Below are positions 8,191 through 16,866 of a stretch of DNA of 34,006 nt, in pieces. A program made the translations under genes and the position numbers. Source of the DNA: JBOFHT01 sp051649785 (lineage in GTDB: Archaea; Methanobacteriota; Methanobacteria; Methanobacteriales; Methanobacteriaceae); contig JBOFHT010000047.1 of assembly GCA_051649785.1 (NCBI GenBank), positions 1 through 34,006 on the forward strand, given 5' to 3'. Below the pieces are notes generated by a model. That model was given only the letters and a program-made list of their open reading frames with translations. It made no database searches and had not been told where the DNA came from. Numbering within the stretch: position 1 is the stretch's first letter; each line of letters opens with the position of its first letter.

Positions 8191-10056
8191 CTATTTTTTA
8201 ACTTCATAGTCTGCATCAATAGTATCGTCGTCATCACCAACATTAGGATCTGAACCATCTTCTGCACCTTGAGCACTTTGTTGAGCTTGCTGTTGAGCTT
8301 GAGCTTCTTGATAAATTTTAGCACCCATATCTTGAACAACCTTAGTTAATTCATCATTCTTTTCTTTAATTGCATCGATATCGTCTCCACCAACAAGTTC
8401 TCTTAGTTCACCAACGAGACCTTCAATTTGCTCTTTTTCTTCAGAAGATATTTGATCTTTCAAGTCTTCAATAGTCTTTTCAGCAGTGTAAATCATAGAA
8501 TCTGCGTTATTTCTAACTTCGATTTCTTCTTGCTTTTTCTTATCTTCTTCAGCATTCATTTCAGCTTCTTTGACTTTTTTATCAATCTCATCTTCAGAAA
8601 GTTTGTTAGGAGCTGTGATAGTAATAGCTTGCTCTTTACCAGTACCCATATCTTTAGCAGATACATTTAAAATACCATTAGCATCAATATCAAAGGTTAC
8701 TTCAATTTGAGGCATTCCACGAGGAGCAGCAGGAATTCCAACTAATTGGAATCTTCCAAGAGTAGTGTTGTCTTGAGCCATTGGCCTTTCACCTTGAAGA
8801 ACATGAATATCTACAGAAGTCTGACTATCAGCAGCAGTAGAAAATATTTGGCTCTTTTTAGCAGGGATAGTAGTGTTTCTTTCAATTAGTTTAGTTGAAA
8901 CAGCACCAAGAGTTTCAATACCTAAAGATAAAGGAGTAACATCTAAAAGAACTAAATTTTTAATTTCTCCAGCTAAAACTCCACCTTGAATAGCTGCACC
9001 CATAGCTACACATTCCATAGGATCGATTCCACGTTCAATTTTTTTACCTATGAATTTTTCAACAAATTCCTGAACTATAGGCATTCTAGTAGGTCCACCA
9101 ACAAGAATAATCTTGTCAATTTCATTTTTACTCATTTTTGCATCGCTTAAAGATTGTTCCATTGGTTTTCCACATTTTTTAATAATAGGATTAACAAGTT
9201 CTTCAAGCTTAGCTCGCTTCATTTCATTAATAAGATTTTTAGGACCATCATCTGCCATAGTAATAAATGGTAAGTTTACTTCACTAGTTAAAGTAGTAGA
9301 TAACTCGATTTTAGCCTTTTCAGCAGCTTCTCTTAGTCTTTGTACTGCCTGATCATCATCCATAAGGTCTATACCAGTCTCTTTTTTGAATTCACCAGCT
9401 AAGTAGTTCATGATAATATTATCCATGTCAGTTCCACCTAGTTTAGTGTCACCACTAGTGGATTTTACTTCAAATACTCCACCACCGAATTCCATTATAG
9501 TTACATCTAAAGTACCGCCACCAAAATCAAATACCATAATATTGATATCATCATCTTCTTGCTTATCTAATCCATAAGCTAAACTAGCTGCAGTTGGTTC
9601 ATTAACTAATCTTACAACATCCAAACCTGCAATAGTACCTGCATCTTTAGTAGCTGTTCTTTGGTTGTCATCAAAATAAGCTGGGACAGTAATAACTGCT
9701 TTTTTAACTTCTTCACCTAAGAAATCTTCAGCATCTTTTTTAATTTTTTGTAAAATAAATGCAGAAATCTCTTGAGGAGTGTATTCTTTTCCTTGTGCTT
9801 TTACTTTGTGATCAGTACCCATACTTCTTTTTATTGCACTAATAGTGTTCTCAGGATTAGTTACAGCCTGTCTTCTTGCAGGTTCACCAACTAATCTTCC
9901 ATCATTAGTAAAAGCTACATAACTTGGAAATGCTTTACCATATTGGGATGCACCTTCTGCACTTGGGATTACAGTAGGCTTTCCACCAACAAGTACAGAT
10001 GCTGCTGAATTACTTGTTCCTAAATCAATTCCAATAATTTTTTCTTTCTTTGACAA
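8191..10056 (-). CDS. dnaK: DnaK (Hsp70) chaperone
   Basis: This cytoplasmic ATP-driven chaperone has 621 residues. The actin-like ATPase domain (about 1-360) shows G-I-D-L-G-T-S-N-S at the N-terminus, D-F-G-G-G-T-L-D-V and V-G-G-P-T-R-M-P. The linker D-V-T-P-L-S-L-G-I-E-T leads into the substrate-binding beta domain, and a helical lid follows. The tail is Gln/Ala-rich, then acidic (G-D-D-D-D-T-I-D-A-D-Y-E), as in bacterial-type DnaK. The start is TTG at 10056: AAGGTGAT lies immediately upstream and translation from it gives the conserved N-terminus directly. grpE is 120 bases upstream. Archaeal dnaK sets are thought to derive from bacteria by transfer. Confidence 0.98.
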   Translation of the reverse strand: MSKKEKIIGIDLGTSNSAASVLVGGKPTVIPSAEGASQYGKAFPSYVAFTNDGRLVGEPARRQAVTNPENTISAIKRSMGTDHKVKAQGKEYTPQEISAFILQKIKKDAEDFLGEEVKKAVITVPAYFDDNQRTATKDAGTIAGLDVVRLVNEPTAASLAYGLDKQEDDDINIMVFDFGGGTLDVTIMEFGGGVFEVKSTSGDTKLGGTDMDNIIMNYLAGEFKKETGIDLMDDDQAVQRLREAAEKAKIELSTTLTSEVNLPFITMADDGPKNLINEMKRAKLEELVNPIIKKCGKPMEQSLSDAKMSKNEIDKIILVGGPTRMPIVQEFVEKFIGKKIERGIDPMECVAMGAAIQGGVLAGEIKNLVLLDVTPLSLGIETLGAVSTKLIERNTTIPAKKSQIFSTAADSQTSVDIHVLQGERPMAQDNTTLGRFQLVGIPAAPRGMPQIEVTFDIDANGILNVSAKDMGTGKEQAITITAPNKLSEDEIDKKVKEAEMNAEEDKKKQEEIEVRNNADSMIYTAEKTIEDLKDQISSEEKEQIEGLVGELRELVGGDDIDAIKEKNDELTKVVQDMGAKIYQEAQAQQQAQQSAQGAEDGSDPNVGDDDDTIDADYEVKK

Positions 10057-10176
10057 ATTATCACCTTTATTTTCTTATCTTTATTTTATTTGTTTATTTT
10101 ATTAAGTTAAATATTAAAATGTTAAATATTGAAATAATAAATTTTGTTAATTTTGATAATATTATTCATGATTATA

Positions 10177-11211
10177 TTACTTTTTTTTACAAACACGAAC
10201 TTTGGAATACTTTATGACTTTATCTTTTAAAGTATAACCTTTTATAAGCTCATCCATGATTTCTCCATCATTGAAGTCATTGCTATTTTCTACCATTAAA
10301 GCTTCGTGTTTATTATGATCGAATTTTTCCCCTTCTGCTGGAATTTCCGCAAGTCCTTCCTTTTCCAGGGTTTTTTGAAGTTTTGAATGAATAAGTTCTA
10401 AACCTTCTCTTAACTCTGCTTCGCTTTTTGAATTTTCTAAAGCACGAGTCATGTCCTCATAGCTATCAATAACCTTTACAATTAACTCTTCATTAGCAAA
10501 CTTAGTAAGAGCTGCTTTTTCTTTTTCTGCATTGCGTTTAAAGTTATCAAAATCAGCTTGAAGGCGTTGAATGTGAGAAGAAAAATCAACTATCTCTTCA
10601 GTTTTCATTTGCACCTCATTTTCAAGTTCGTTAGCACGATTAGATAAATCAGATATAATTTTAAGAGCTTCTGCCTTGATACTCTCTTCTTGAAGAATAT
10701 TTATGGTGTCAAGAGCTGTTTTAACATTTTCATTCTCGTTGATGCTTTTCTCAATATCAGCTAAATCGGATGTGGGATCAATCTCATCAGCCACCTTACC
10801 ATTAGTATCATCATTACTAGTTGCATTAGTACCCGTAACATCATCAGAACTGTCAGAAGATGCCTTACCAGTAGCACTAGTAGAATTTGTGCCACCCATA
10901 GCCCCTTTAGCTAAAATTTCTTTAAAAGCTTCAAGTGCTTTATCAACATCTTCATCAGCAATATTTTCGATTTTATTAATGTAATTAGCTATTTGATTAT
11001 TTCTAAGTTCTAATCCTTTTTTATAACTCTCTAATTGAGACTTAAGAGCATTTTTATCTAACTTGATACCATCACTATTATTATCAATATTGTCATTAGT
11101 ATTATCGCCAGTATTATCATTATTAGAACTAGAATTGTTATCATTACTAGTACCATCAATATCTTCAGTACTATTATAACTAAATTCGTCCTTATTTTCT
11201 TCCTTATTCAT
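10177..11211 (-). CDS. grpE: GrpE nucleotide-exchange factor with long acidic Asn-rich N-terminus
   Basis: GrpE releases ADP from DnaK. The recognisable family part is the C-terminal half: a long coiled coil from about residue 170, L-Q-A-D-F-D-N-F-K-R at about 215-224, then the beta-wing with H-E-A-L-M and G-Y-T-L-K-D-K-V-I-K-Y-S-K-V near the end. The family is usually 180-220 residues; this one has 344. The extra part is an Asn/Asp/Ser/Thr-rich N-terminus (about 12-50), a helical segment, a second Ser/Thr-rich acidic tract (about 108-145), and more helix. The ATG has TAGGTGA at good spacing. It is first gene of the grpE-dnaK-dnaJ set and divergent from a winged-helix regulator. Confidence 0.93.
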   Translation of the reverse strand: MNKEENKDEFSYNSTEDIDGTSNDNNSSSNNDNTGDNTNDNIDNNSDGIKLDKNALKSQLESYKKGLELRNNQIANYINKIENIADEDVDKALEAFKEILAKGAMGGTNSTSATGKASSDSSDDVTGTNATSNDDTNGKVADEIDPTSDLADIEKSINENENVKTALDTINILQEESIKAEALKIISDLSNRANELENEVQMKTEEIVDFSSHIQRLQADFDNFKRNAEKEKAALTKFANEELIVKVIDSYEDMTRALENSKSEAELREGLELIHSKLQKTLEKEGLAEIPAEGEKFDHNKHEALMVENSNDFNDGEIMDELIKGYTLKDKVIKYSKVRVCKKK

Positions 11212-11398
11212 TAATTCACCTACATTAGCTATTTAAATAATTATATTAGCAACTATATTAGTAATTTTAGTAGTTATATTATTAGCTATAATATTATTAG
11301 CTTTGATCTTATTAGCTATAATCTTTATATTGTTAATATTTAAGTTAATATGAATTTTACTATAAATTTTAGTATGAAATTAAGTGTAAAACTTAAAG
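11212..11398. promoter_or_regulatory. grpE upstream region with repeated ATTAGCTAT motifs
   Basis: The stretch upstream of grpE repeats ATTAGCTAT or close variants at about 11226, 11281, 11298 and 11308. A minus-strand TATA-like AATATAAAG lies at about 11327-11335. The grpE promoter is probably here, inferred from composition and spacing only. Confidence 0.35.
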
Positions 11399-11411
11399 TA
11401 ACCAAAAGTTA
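11399..11411. promoter_or_regulatory. operator-like palindrome, copy 1 of 3
   Basis: TAACCAAAAGTTA, matching the half-palindromic pattern TAACnnnAAGTTA. It is followed 34 bases later by copy 2. It is upstream of the winged-helix gene at 11509. Confidence 0.55.
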
Positions 11412-11432
11412 TCATACACATTACTATTATAA

Positions 11433-11445
11433 TAACTTTAAGTTA
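11433..11445. promoter_or_regulatory. operator-like palindrome, copy 2 of 3
   Basis: TAACTTTAAGTTA, the best palindrome of the three (TAACTT / AAGTTA around a central T). A TATA-like element, TTATATAAAT, overlaps its right end, so binding would be expected to block TBP. Confidence 0.6.
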
Positions 11446-11466
11446 TATAAATGTTTCGGATTATAA

Positions 11467-11479
11467 TAACCAAAAGTTA
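11467..11479. promoter_or_regulatory. operator-like palindrome, copy 3 of 3
   Basis: TAACCAAAAGTTA, identical to copy 1 and exactly 34 bases after copy 2. It again runs into TTATATAAAT (11477-11486). That TATA element would place a start site close to the ATG at 11509, so a leaderless or nearly leaderless transcript is possible. Confidence 0.6.
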
Positions 11480-11508
11480 TATAAATATTAAGTGATAATA
11501 TTATTATA

Positions 11509-12078
11509 ATGACAAATAATTCTCAAAATAATTATAATGAAGATTACATTAGTAATGATAATCAAAATAGCTATGAAAAAGATAAAAAGAAACATATCGG
11601 CTACAATACCCCTATTCATGACATAAATGACATATTAGATGTAATGGGCTCAAAAACAAGAAGGGAAATTATAAACCTACTTAGAGAAGAGCCTAGATTT
11701 GTGAGTGAAATATCAAAAGAACTAGAAATAGGACAAAAGGCAATTATAGCACATCTTAGAGCTATGGAAGAATTAGGAATACTTGAATCCTCCTACAAAA
11801 AAATAGTTAGAGGCAGGCCAAGAAAATACTATGATATGCCCCACGATATTACAGTTAATATAATTATAAACAAAAACACATTCGATACAGACATTTCTGA
11901 AGAAGCTAGAAACCTAAAGCAACTTCCACCAGGTGATGAATGGTCAAGACTTCTAAATGTTGAAGCCAGAATTAGAAGTGGGCAATTAGAAGCTATTGAA
12001 GAACTAAAAGGACTAGTAAGACTCTACTCAGATTTAAGAAAGCGTGCCGAAGATGTTTTAGATGAATTTTTAAGATGA
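11509..12078 (+). CDS. ArsR-like winged-helix transcriptional regulator
   Basis: The 189-residue protein has a disordered Asn-rich N-terminus (about 1-37) and a winged helix at about 42-110. The features are M-G-S-K-T-R-R-E-I-I-N-L-L, a recognition-helix region with A-I-I-A-H-L-R-A-M-E-E-L-G-I-L-E, and a basic wing R-G-R-P-R-K-Y-Y. A C-terminal helical segment (about 150-189) is suited to dimerisation. No metal-binding cysteine motif is visible. It is divergent from grpE, and three phased palindromes with overlapping TATA elements precede it, so autoregulation is likely. Control of the neighbouring heat-shock genes, by analogy with archaeal heat-shock regulators of this fold, is an inference. 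No good ribosome site precedes the ATG. Confidence 0.85.
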   Translation: MTNNSQNNYNEDYISNDNQNSYEKDKKKHIGYNTPIHDINDILDVMGSKTRREIINLLREEPRFVSEISKELEIGQKAIIAHLRAMEELGILESSYKKIVRGRPRKYYDMPHDITVNIIINKNTFDTDISEEARNLKQLPPGDEWSRLLNVEARIRSGQLEAIEELKGLVRLYSDLRKRAEDVLDEFLR

Positions 12079-12082
12079 GGTA

Positions 12083-12487
12083 ATGTCAAAAGTTGAACTA
12101 AAAATTTTTGTTGCATCACCAAATGCTGTTAATGAAGAAAGAAATATAGTTAAAAAAGTAGTAAATCATATGAACTCATATTATAAAAACCTTCCCCCAA
12201 TATCATTAAAAGTTTTGGGTATTGACTGATTTGAGATCCGATTTCACTAGCTTCAATGATGTATTAGAAATAATTGATAAAGAAATAAAAGGAAAATATA
12301 ATGTATTTATTGGGATTCTTTGGAAAAGATAAAAGAAGTGCAAACTGGAATAGATTTAGTCAAATACGGACTAGAAGAATTAATAAATCCGATTATGGGG
12401 GTTCCTGCAATTACAAATCAGTTTAATAAATCTAGGAATAAAGCCAATGATGCTATACAAAATTTAATATCAGATAGAGATGACTAA
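12083..12487 (+). pseudogene. broken DUF4062-type gene remnant
   Basis: An ATG four bases after the regulator stop, with GATGAGGTA as its ribosome site, opens a frame reading MSKVELKIFVASP then N-E-E-R-N-I-V, the typical start of DUF4062 proteins. A TGA stops it at 12227-12229 after 48 codons. In the next frame, from about 12231, the match continues as DFTSFNDVLEIID ... KYNVFIGILWKR and stops at 12331. A third frame then stays open to 12487 and encodes a short Asn/Gly-rich C-terminus that I cannot assign. So the gene has at least one frameshift and has lost most of its length. Full-length relatives often carry an NTPase and occur in defence neighbourhoods. It was probably coupled in translation to the upstream regulator. 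Confidence 0.65.
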
Positions 12488-12601
12488 AAGTTTAAATAAG
12501 TTAAAAGATATTGAAGAAATCAATTAAACAATGCAAAATAAAAAGATGACATTTTCTACTTATCTTCTTGTGTTTTATATTTTTTTAAAACAATAACATA
12601 T

Positions 12602-14425
12602 TTAAAATGAATTTATCCAATTATCAATATTTGAATTAATCAAATTATGCCAATTTTGAGATTCATAATGAATTTTGGGAATTTCAGAGCATTTTTCTAA
12701 AATTTCCTCTAATTTTGTGTGAGTTATATGTTTTCCATTACTATTTTTTTCTAAGACAGCACCCAATATAGACATATATTGAGTTATAGTTAAAGGGATG
12801 AAATTAATGTTACTTCCCTCATACCCATTATCTGAATAATACCAAAACATGTTATTCGCATCTCTATGTATCATAGGTGCAATGAATAGGCAATATGTTT
12901 TTTTGTCAGGATTTCTATTTTCAAACTCTCTTAAATGTCGTAGTGTCGGTTGTACTTCATTATTAACCTGCCCTCTATCTTTCATTAAAGTTACCTCAAC
13001 AACTAAATTAAAAGATTCATAAAAACATTCAATATCCGAATTCCCTCCAGGGGCTGTGAATAATGGTAATCCATCGTCTCCTTTTATTAAATTAGGTTTA
13101 ATTTCAATAGCATCATCTAGTGCCATCAATGATAACGAAGTATACCACTCTAAACATAATGGTGCTTTACTTGTTTTATTCCTACGTGTCCTAAATTGGG
13201 ATAATTCCCCTAATTTAAGAATATATGTATAAAGATTATCCAAGCTACTTTCTTCCAACATCCTACACTCATTACGTAGTGTATCTAATTGAATTCTTAA
13301 TTTTTTTTCAATAGATTTTAAATCAGCAAGGTTTATAAACTTAGATTCATCAACTATTTTAAAATCATTAACTCTTCTCTCTGGAAACATTGCCTCGATT
13401 TTATATTGTTCTTCTTTTACTAAATGCTTTAAATTCTTAATTACTTTTATTAAGCTCTTTTTATTTTCCCAAGGGATTTCAGGCATATCTTGATTTATTA
13501 AATAATTTAAATAATCATCATTTTCATAGTTTTGGGAGCTTTTTGAGAGTGATTCAATTAGTTGTTTAGCTTCTTCAAGTCTACTTGGAGCTATGTCAAC
13601 AAATCTTTTTTCACCCCTATATATTATGAATTGTGTTTTCCTAAAATATTTAATTGCAGAATCTGTATAATCCTCTAAATTATTGCATTTTTTTCGAATT
13701 TCCTCAGTATCACCTTTATTTAACCCATAAATAGTACATACTTTATCCAACAATGTTTTTTCATAAAATTGTTGGGAGTCATTACTACTTTCAAAAGAAC
13801 GTCGATATTTTAAAATTTCTGAAATTGTATCATTAATTTTATTATAATCTTTTAACGTTACAATAAACAATGTGAACTCTTCTTTACTAATTCCCTTATC
13901 TTTTTTACCTATTTTTCTCTCTTTATTATTTACACAATCAATAATCGTTAATGTGCATAAAAAAGGGTTTATATTAAAGTCTCCAAACCCTTTCTCAATT
14001 GGATTTGGAAGTTGCCATTTTAAAAAATATTTAAAAAAATATTCATTTAAGCTAATTTTCTCATCTAACAAATCATTGCCTAATTGAGTAATAACGACTT
14101 TATCCTTAGATTGTTTAGCTATAGCTAAACCAGATTGATTCAATTTTGAAACAGAAGTTCTACCGCGTAGTGCAGGATCATTAATTCTTTCAAAAATTTC
14201 TTCGGTGTCATTATTATTAAATAGTTCTGAATTCAAGTATTCATTTTTAAGTTCATCACTAATATTATTTGGTTTATAAAATTTATTTTGAACTAATTTC
14301 TTTTGGTATAGTGCTTGAGTATCCTTATTAAATTTCAAACCTTCAAATTCTTTTAAAACACTTAAACACTCAATTATTCTTTCAGGATTTCTAAGGGTAG
14401 TGTTAATACTCCAAACTTCAGGCAT
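12602..14425 (-). CDS. AlwI-family type IIS restriction endonuclease
   Basis: The N-terminus (W-S-I-N-T-T-L-R-N-P-E-R, then V-L-K-E-F-E-G) is the AlwI-family signature. Enzymes of this family cut a few bases outside short asymmetric sites such as GGATC or GAGTC. The catalytic region shows E426 (L-E-W-Y-T), D464 (N-S-D-I-E), E477 (V-V-E-V-T-L) and E490 (N-N-E-V-Q-P). Their spacing of 38, 13 and 13 residues equals that of the four acidic active-site residues described for the related nickase BspD6I/BstNBI (E418, D456, E469, E482, from memory). The 607-residue length is normal and no frame break is seen, so it looks active. Its strong SD (AGGAGGT) overlaps the stop of the methyltransferase upstream. 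It is the last gene of a three-gene operon. The recognition site cannot be read from the sequence. Confidence 0.9.
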   Translation of the reverse strand: MPEVWSINTTLRNPERIIECLSVLKEFEGLKFNKDTQALYQKKLVQNKFYKPNNISDELKNEYLNSELFNNNDTEEIFERINDPALRGRTSVSKLNQSGLAIAKQSKDKVVITQLGNDLLDEKISLNEYFFKYFLKWQLPNPIEKGFGDFNINPFLCTLTIIDCVNNKERKIGKKDKGISKEEFTLFIVTLKDYNKINDTISEILKYRRSFESSNDSQQFYEKTLLDKVCTIYGLNKGDTEEIRKKCNNLEDYTDSAIKYFRKTQFIIYRGEKRFVDIAPSRLEEAKQLIESLSKSSQNYENDDYLNYLINQDMPEIPWENKKSLIKVIKNLKHLVKEEQYKIEAMFPERRVNDFKIVDESKFINLADLKSIEKKLRIQLDTLRNECRMLEESSLDNLYTYILKLGELSQFRTRRNKTSKAPLCLEWYTSLSLMALDDAIEIKPNLIKGDDGLPLFTAPGGNSDIECFYESFNLVVEVTLMKDRGQVNNEVQPTLRHLREFENRNPDKKTYCLFIAPMIHRDANNMFWYYSDNGYEGSNINFIPLTITQYMSILGAVLEKNSNGKHITHTKLEEILEKCSEIPKIHYESQNWHNLINSNIDNWINSF

Positions 14426-14435
14426 ATTCGACCTC

Positions 14436-15341
14436 CTAGTAGTTGCAAATAAGAACTTCAGTAGACTTAGAATTTTTGTTTTTTATCTGATAATTAGAGT
14501 TGTTATAATTATATTTCAAGTAATGAATATTATATTTTTGAGCCCATCCTTTAAGTATAAGGTTTGTTTTCCCTTTATTATCAAATACATTAGATAATGC
14601 GAATTTAACATTATTATCATCAAATTTATCGAGAAGTTTTAACAAATCATGCTCTTCTTGTTCAGTCCAGGCATTTTGCTCATTGTAAGACGCTAAAGAT
14701 ATTAAGTATGGGGGGTCAACATAAACGAAATCTTTTTCATTTATAAAATCAAGATTTAAATTCCTAAAATCATCACAACAAAATTTAATATTCTTTTCTT
14801 TTACTGTATTTGAAAAGTTTTTAAGGTTCTTTATAGCATTTGAGTTAAAATCCCTTTTACCCACAGGAATATTAAAAGATCCTTTTTTATTAAATCTAAT
14901 TTGGTTATTGAATCCATAAACAATCAATGCATAAAAATATAAACACTTATCATAGTTACTAATAATATTTTTATTAAAGTTTTCACGAAGTTTTAGATAA
15001 TTTTTTTTATTATATTCTGCAAGACCAGAACCAGAATCAGTGTTATAAAAGTCATAACCATTTTTATAAGTATTTGATAAAGAATATTCATCAATAATAA
15101 AATTTAACTCATTTAATAAATAATCAAACTCATTATTTTTTATGAAATTGAATAAGTCTATTAATGGCTTATTATTATCAAAACAAAAAATATTTTTAGC
15201 ATTCAAATTTATAGCTACATTTGCTCCCCCACAAAACAAATCAACAAAATTATTTATATTTTTTGGAAATAGTGGCAATAGTTGAGTTAATAAGCGATAT
15301 TTGCCCCCAGTATAATTAATGCAGGATTTAATTAAAGACAT
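14436..15341 (-). CDS. Dam-like DNA adenine N6-methyltransferase (D12 class), second of two
   Basis: This 301-residue alpha-class adenine methyltransferase has the usual order of motifs. The SAM-binding motif is D-L-F-C-G-G-A-N at 34-41 after the N-terminal Y-T-G-G-K-Y, and the catalytic D-P-P-Y is at 209-212. The target-recognition region lies between them. It starts eight bases after the stop of the first methyltransferase and ends in the SD of the endonuclease gene, so the three genes form one operon. An asymmetric recognition site needs both strands to be methylated, which explains two separate enzymes; one adenine on each strand is the expected split. A weak CTGAT-type site precedes its ATG. 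Confidence 0.92.
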   Translation of the reverse strand: MSLIKSCINYTGGKYRLLTQLLPLFPKNINNFVDLFCGGANVAINLNAKNIFCFDNNKPLIDLFNFIKNNEFDYLLNELNFIIDEYSLSNTYKNGYDFYNTDSGSGLAEYNKKNYLKLRENFNKNIISNYDKCLYFYALIVYGFNNQIRFNKKGSFNIPVGKRDFNSNAIKNLKNFSNTVKEKNIKFCCDDFRNLNLDFINEKDFVYVDPPYLISLASYNEQNAWTEQEEHDLLKLLDKFDDNNVKFALSNVFDNKGKTNLILKGWAQKYNIHYLKYNYNNSNYQIKNKNSKSTEVLICNY

Positions 15342-15349
15342 AATATCAG

Positions 15350-16522
15350 CTAATAAGTTTCAATCAGATATAACAATTCTTTATGACCCGAAATATCAGT
15401 TTTGCCTGTTGTGAAAGCTTTATAGTCAGAAGAAAATATTTTAAGGTCACCTTTACTCATTAATATTTCAAATATTTCTTCACTACTTATTTTAGCATTA
15501 GACCTTCCAGAACCTTTCTGAGCCATATTATTATATGAAACTAAAATATACCTAGAATCAATATTATCAATTAAGTTTTCAAAAGCACTAGGTGCTTTGA
15601 CTGTGCAATATTTGCTTTTAACTTTCTTACGATCTTTCATTTTCTTCGCAATACCAAAAACCTCTGGTTTTTTCCATTCAGCAAGATTTTCTAGTAAATG
15701 ATATGTGTCACCATACTGTCGAGAATTATAAGGAGGATCGATATAAACAAGATCAGGGCTAATTTTTTTAACTAATTTATTAGCATCCATCCTATGAATT
15801 TCGTTACCTTCATTATTTTGGCTATCCTTCAAATTAGGAAAAAGTAGATTTAATTCATTAGTAGAATCTAAAGATCTTCTATAAGCATCATAATGTCCAC
15901 ATGTATTAGCAATTTTATCAGTAGCATACATTAAGCTAGAGATTAAAATAGATTTCTCCCTCATATTTAGATAAGTACTTTCATTTTCTATTTTTTCCCT
16001 AATAAACCCTATTTTTCGTGCATTATCTTCTGTGAAAAAGCTATTACCAAAGTTATCAGAAAAATAATTACCTTCTTTTGGATATTCTATATTATACTCA
16101 TCTATCATTTCGTTTAGCTTAGCTAAATCTATAACTTCATCTGAAAAAAATGCACTATATATCAGATAGTTGGAGTATAACAAATCATTGACTATGACCT
16201 GCTTATTACAAATATTGAACAAATTAGCAATAGTCCCCGTTCCTGCAAAAACATCTGCAACAGATTCTAAATGTTGGCAGTTGTTTTCAACAACCCAACA
16301 TATAAATTCTGAAAGCTTGTGCTTATTGCCTAAATAGCGCCTATTATGTATTGAGAATTCATTATTAAATTCATTTTGATGTTCAATAAATGAAGATTCA
16401 AATTTATCATATAAATAGGTATTATTATTTTTATTTTGGTTAAAATCTGATATTTCATAATTGACATGACTTTTATCTAAAATTGAGGATTCCTCATAAT
16501 CAATGAAATTAGAAATTTTCAT
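15350..16522 (-). CDS. D12-class DNA adenine N6-methyltransferase, first of two
   Basis: This 390-residue enzyme has R-R-Y-L-G-N-K at about 61-67, the SAM motif F-A-G-T-G at 92-96, and the catalytic D-P-P-Y-N-S-R-Q-Y from 262. It then has Y-H-L-L-E-N-L-A-E-W, a form seen in methyltransferases of type IIS systems such as FokI. I use ATG at 16522, because AAGGTGAGG lies just upstream. A GTG nine bases earlier falls inside that ribosome site. It is the first gene of the methyltransferase-methyltransferase-endonuclease operon, an order that makes protection before cutting. Its first 55 residues are Asn-rich and not part of the core fold. Confidence 0.9.
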   Translation of the reverse strand: MKISNFIDYEESSILDKSHVNYEISDFNQNKNNNTYLYDKFESSFIEHQNEFNNEFSIHNRRYLGNKHKLSEFICWVVENNCQHLESVADVFAGTGTIANLFNICNKQVIVNDLLYSNYLIYSAFFSDEVIDLAKLNEMIDEYNIEYPKEGNYFSDNFGNSFFTEDNARKIGFIREKIENESTYLNMREKSILISSLMYATDKIANTCGHYDAYRRSLDSTNELNLLFPNLKDSQNNEGNEIHRMDANKLVKKISPDLVYIDPPYNSRQYGDTYHLLENLAEWKKPEVFGIAKKMKDRKKVKSKYCTVKAPSAFENLIDNIDSRYILVSYNNMAQKGSGRSNAKISSEEIFEILMSKGDLKIFSSDYKAFTTGKTDISGHKELLYLIETY

Positions 16523-16866
16523 ATACCTCACCTTCTTGTTGTCATGCAGTATAGCAGTTAAAATAAATTATAATTAAAATTACAATAATATTTATCTAAT
16601 TAAATGTATAAATATATTTGCTTATTTACTCTATATAAATGCTTTCCATGATGAAGTTAATTATATTTTATTTTTAGCATGACTTGTTCACTTATTGTTA
16701 ATATTATATTGAAAATCCTTATAAACATTAATCCAATAGAGCAGTTGAAAAGTAATGAGAAAAATTTCAACTATTAATATTACATCATAATATATCCGAT
16801 CCATAGTAAAATATATATAACATAATGTCAAATATACTTAACATCAACACATAAGTAGGTGATATT
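16523..16866. promoter_or_regulatory. divergent promoter region of the restriction operon and DUF2178 gene
   Basis: This 344-base region holds no supported gene. On the plus strand an ATATATATAA element at 16811-16820 lies about 25 bases before a plausible start site for the 16867 gene. A second plus-strand TATA-like element, CTATATAAATG, lies at about 16631-16641. The methyltransferase promoter must lie on the minus strand nearest 16522, but I cannot pick one element with confidence. Confidence 0.4.

Noticed and set aside
8139..9352. Open frames within dnaK on both strands
   Set aside because: Off-frame translations of a strongly conserved gene.
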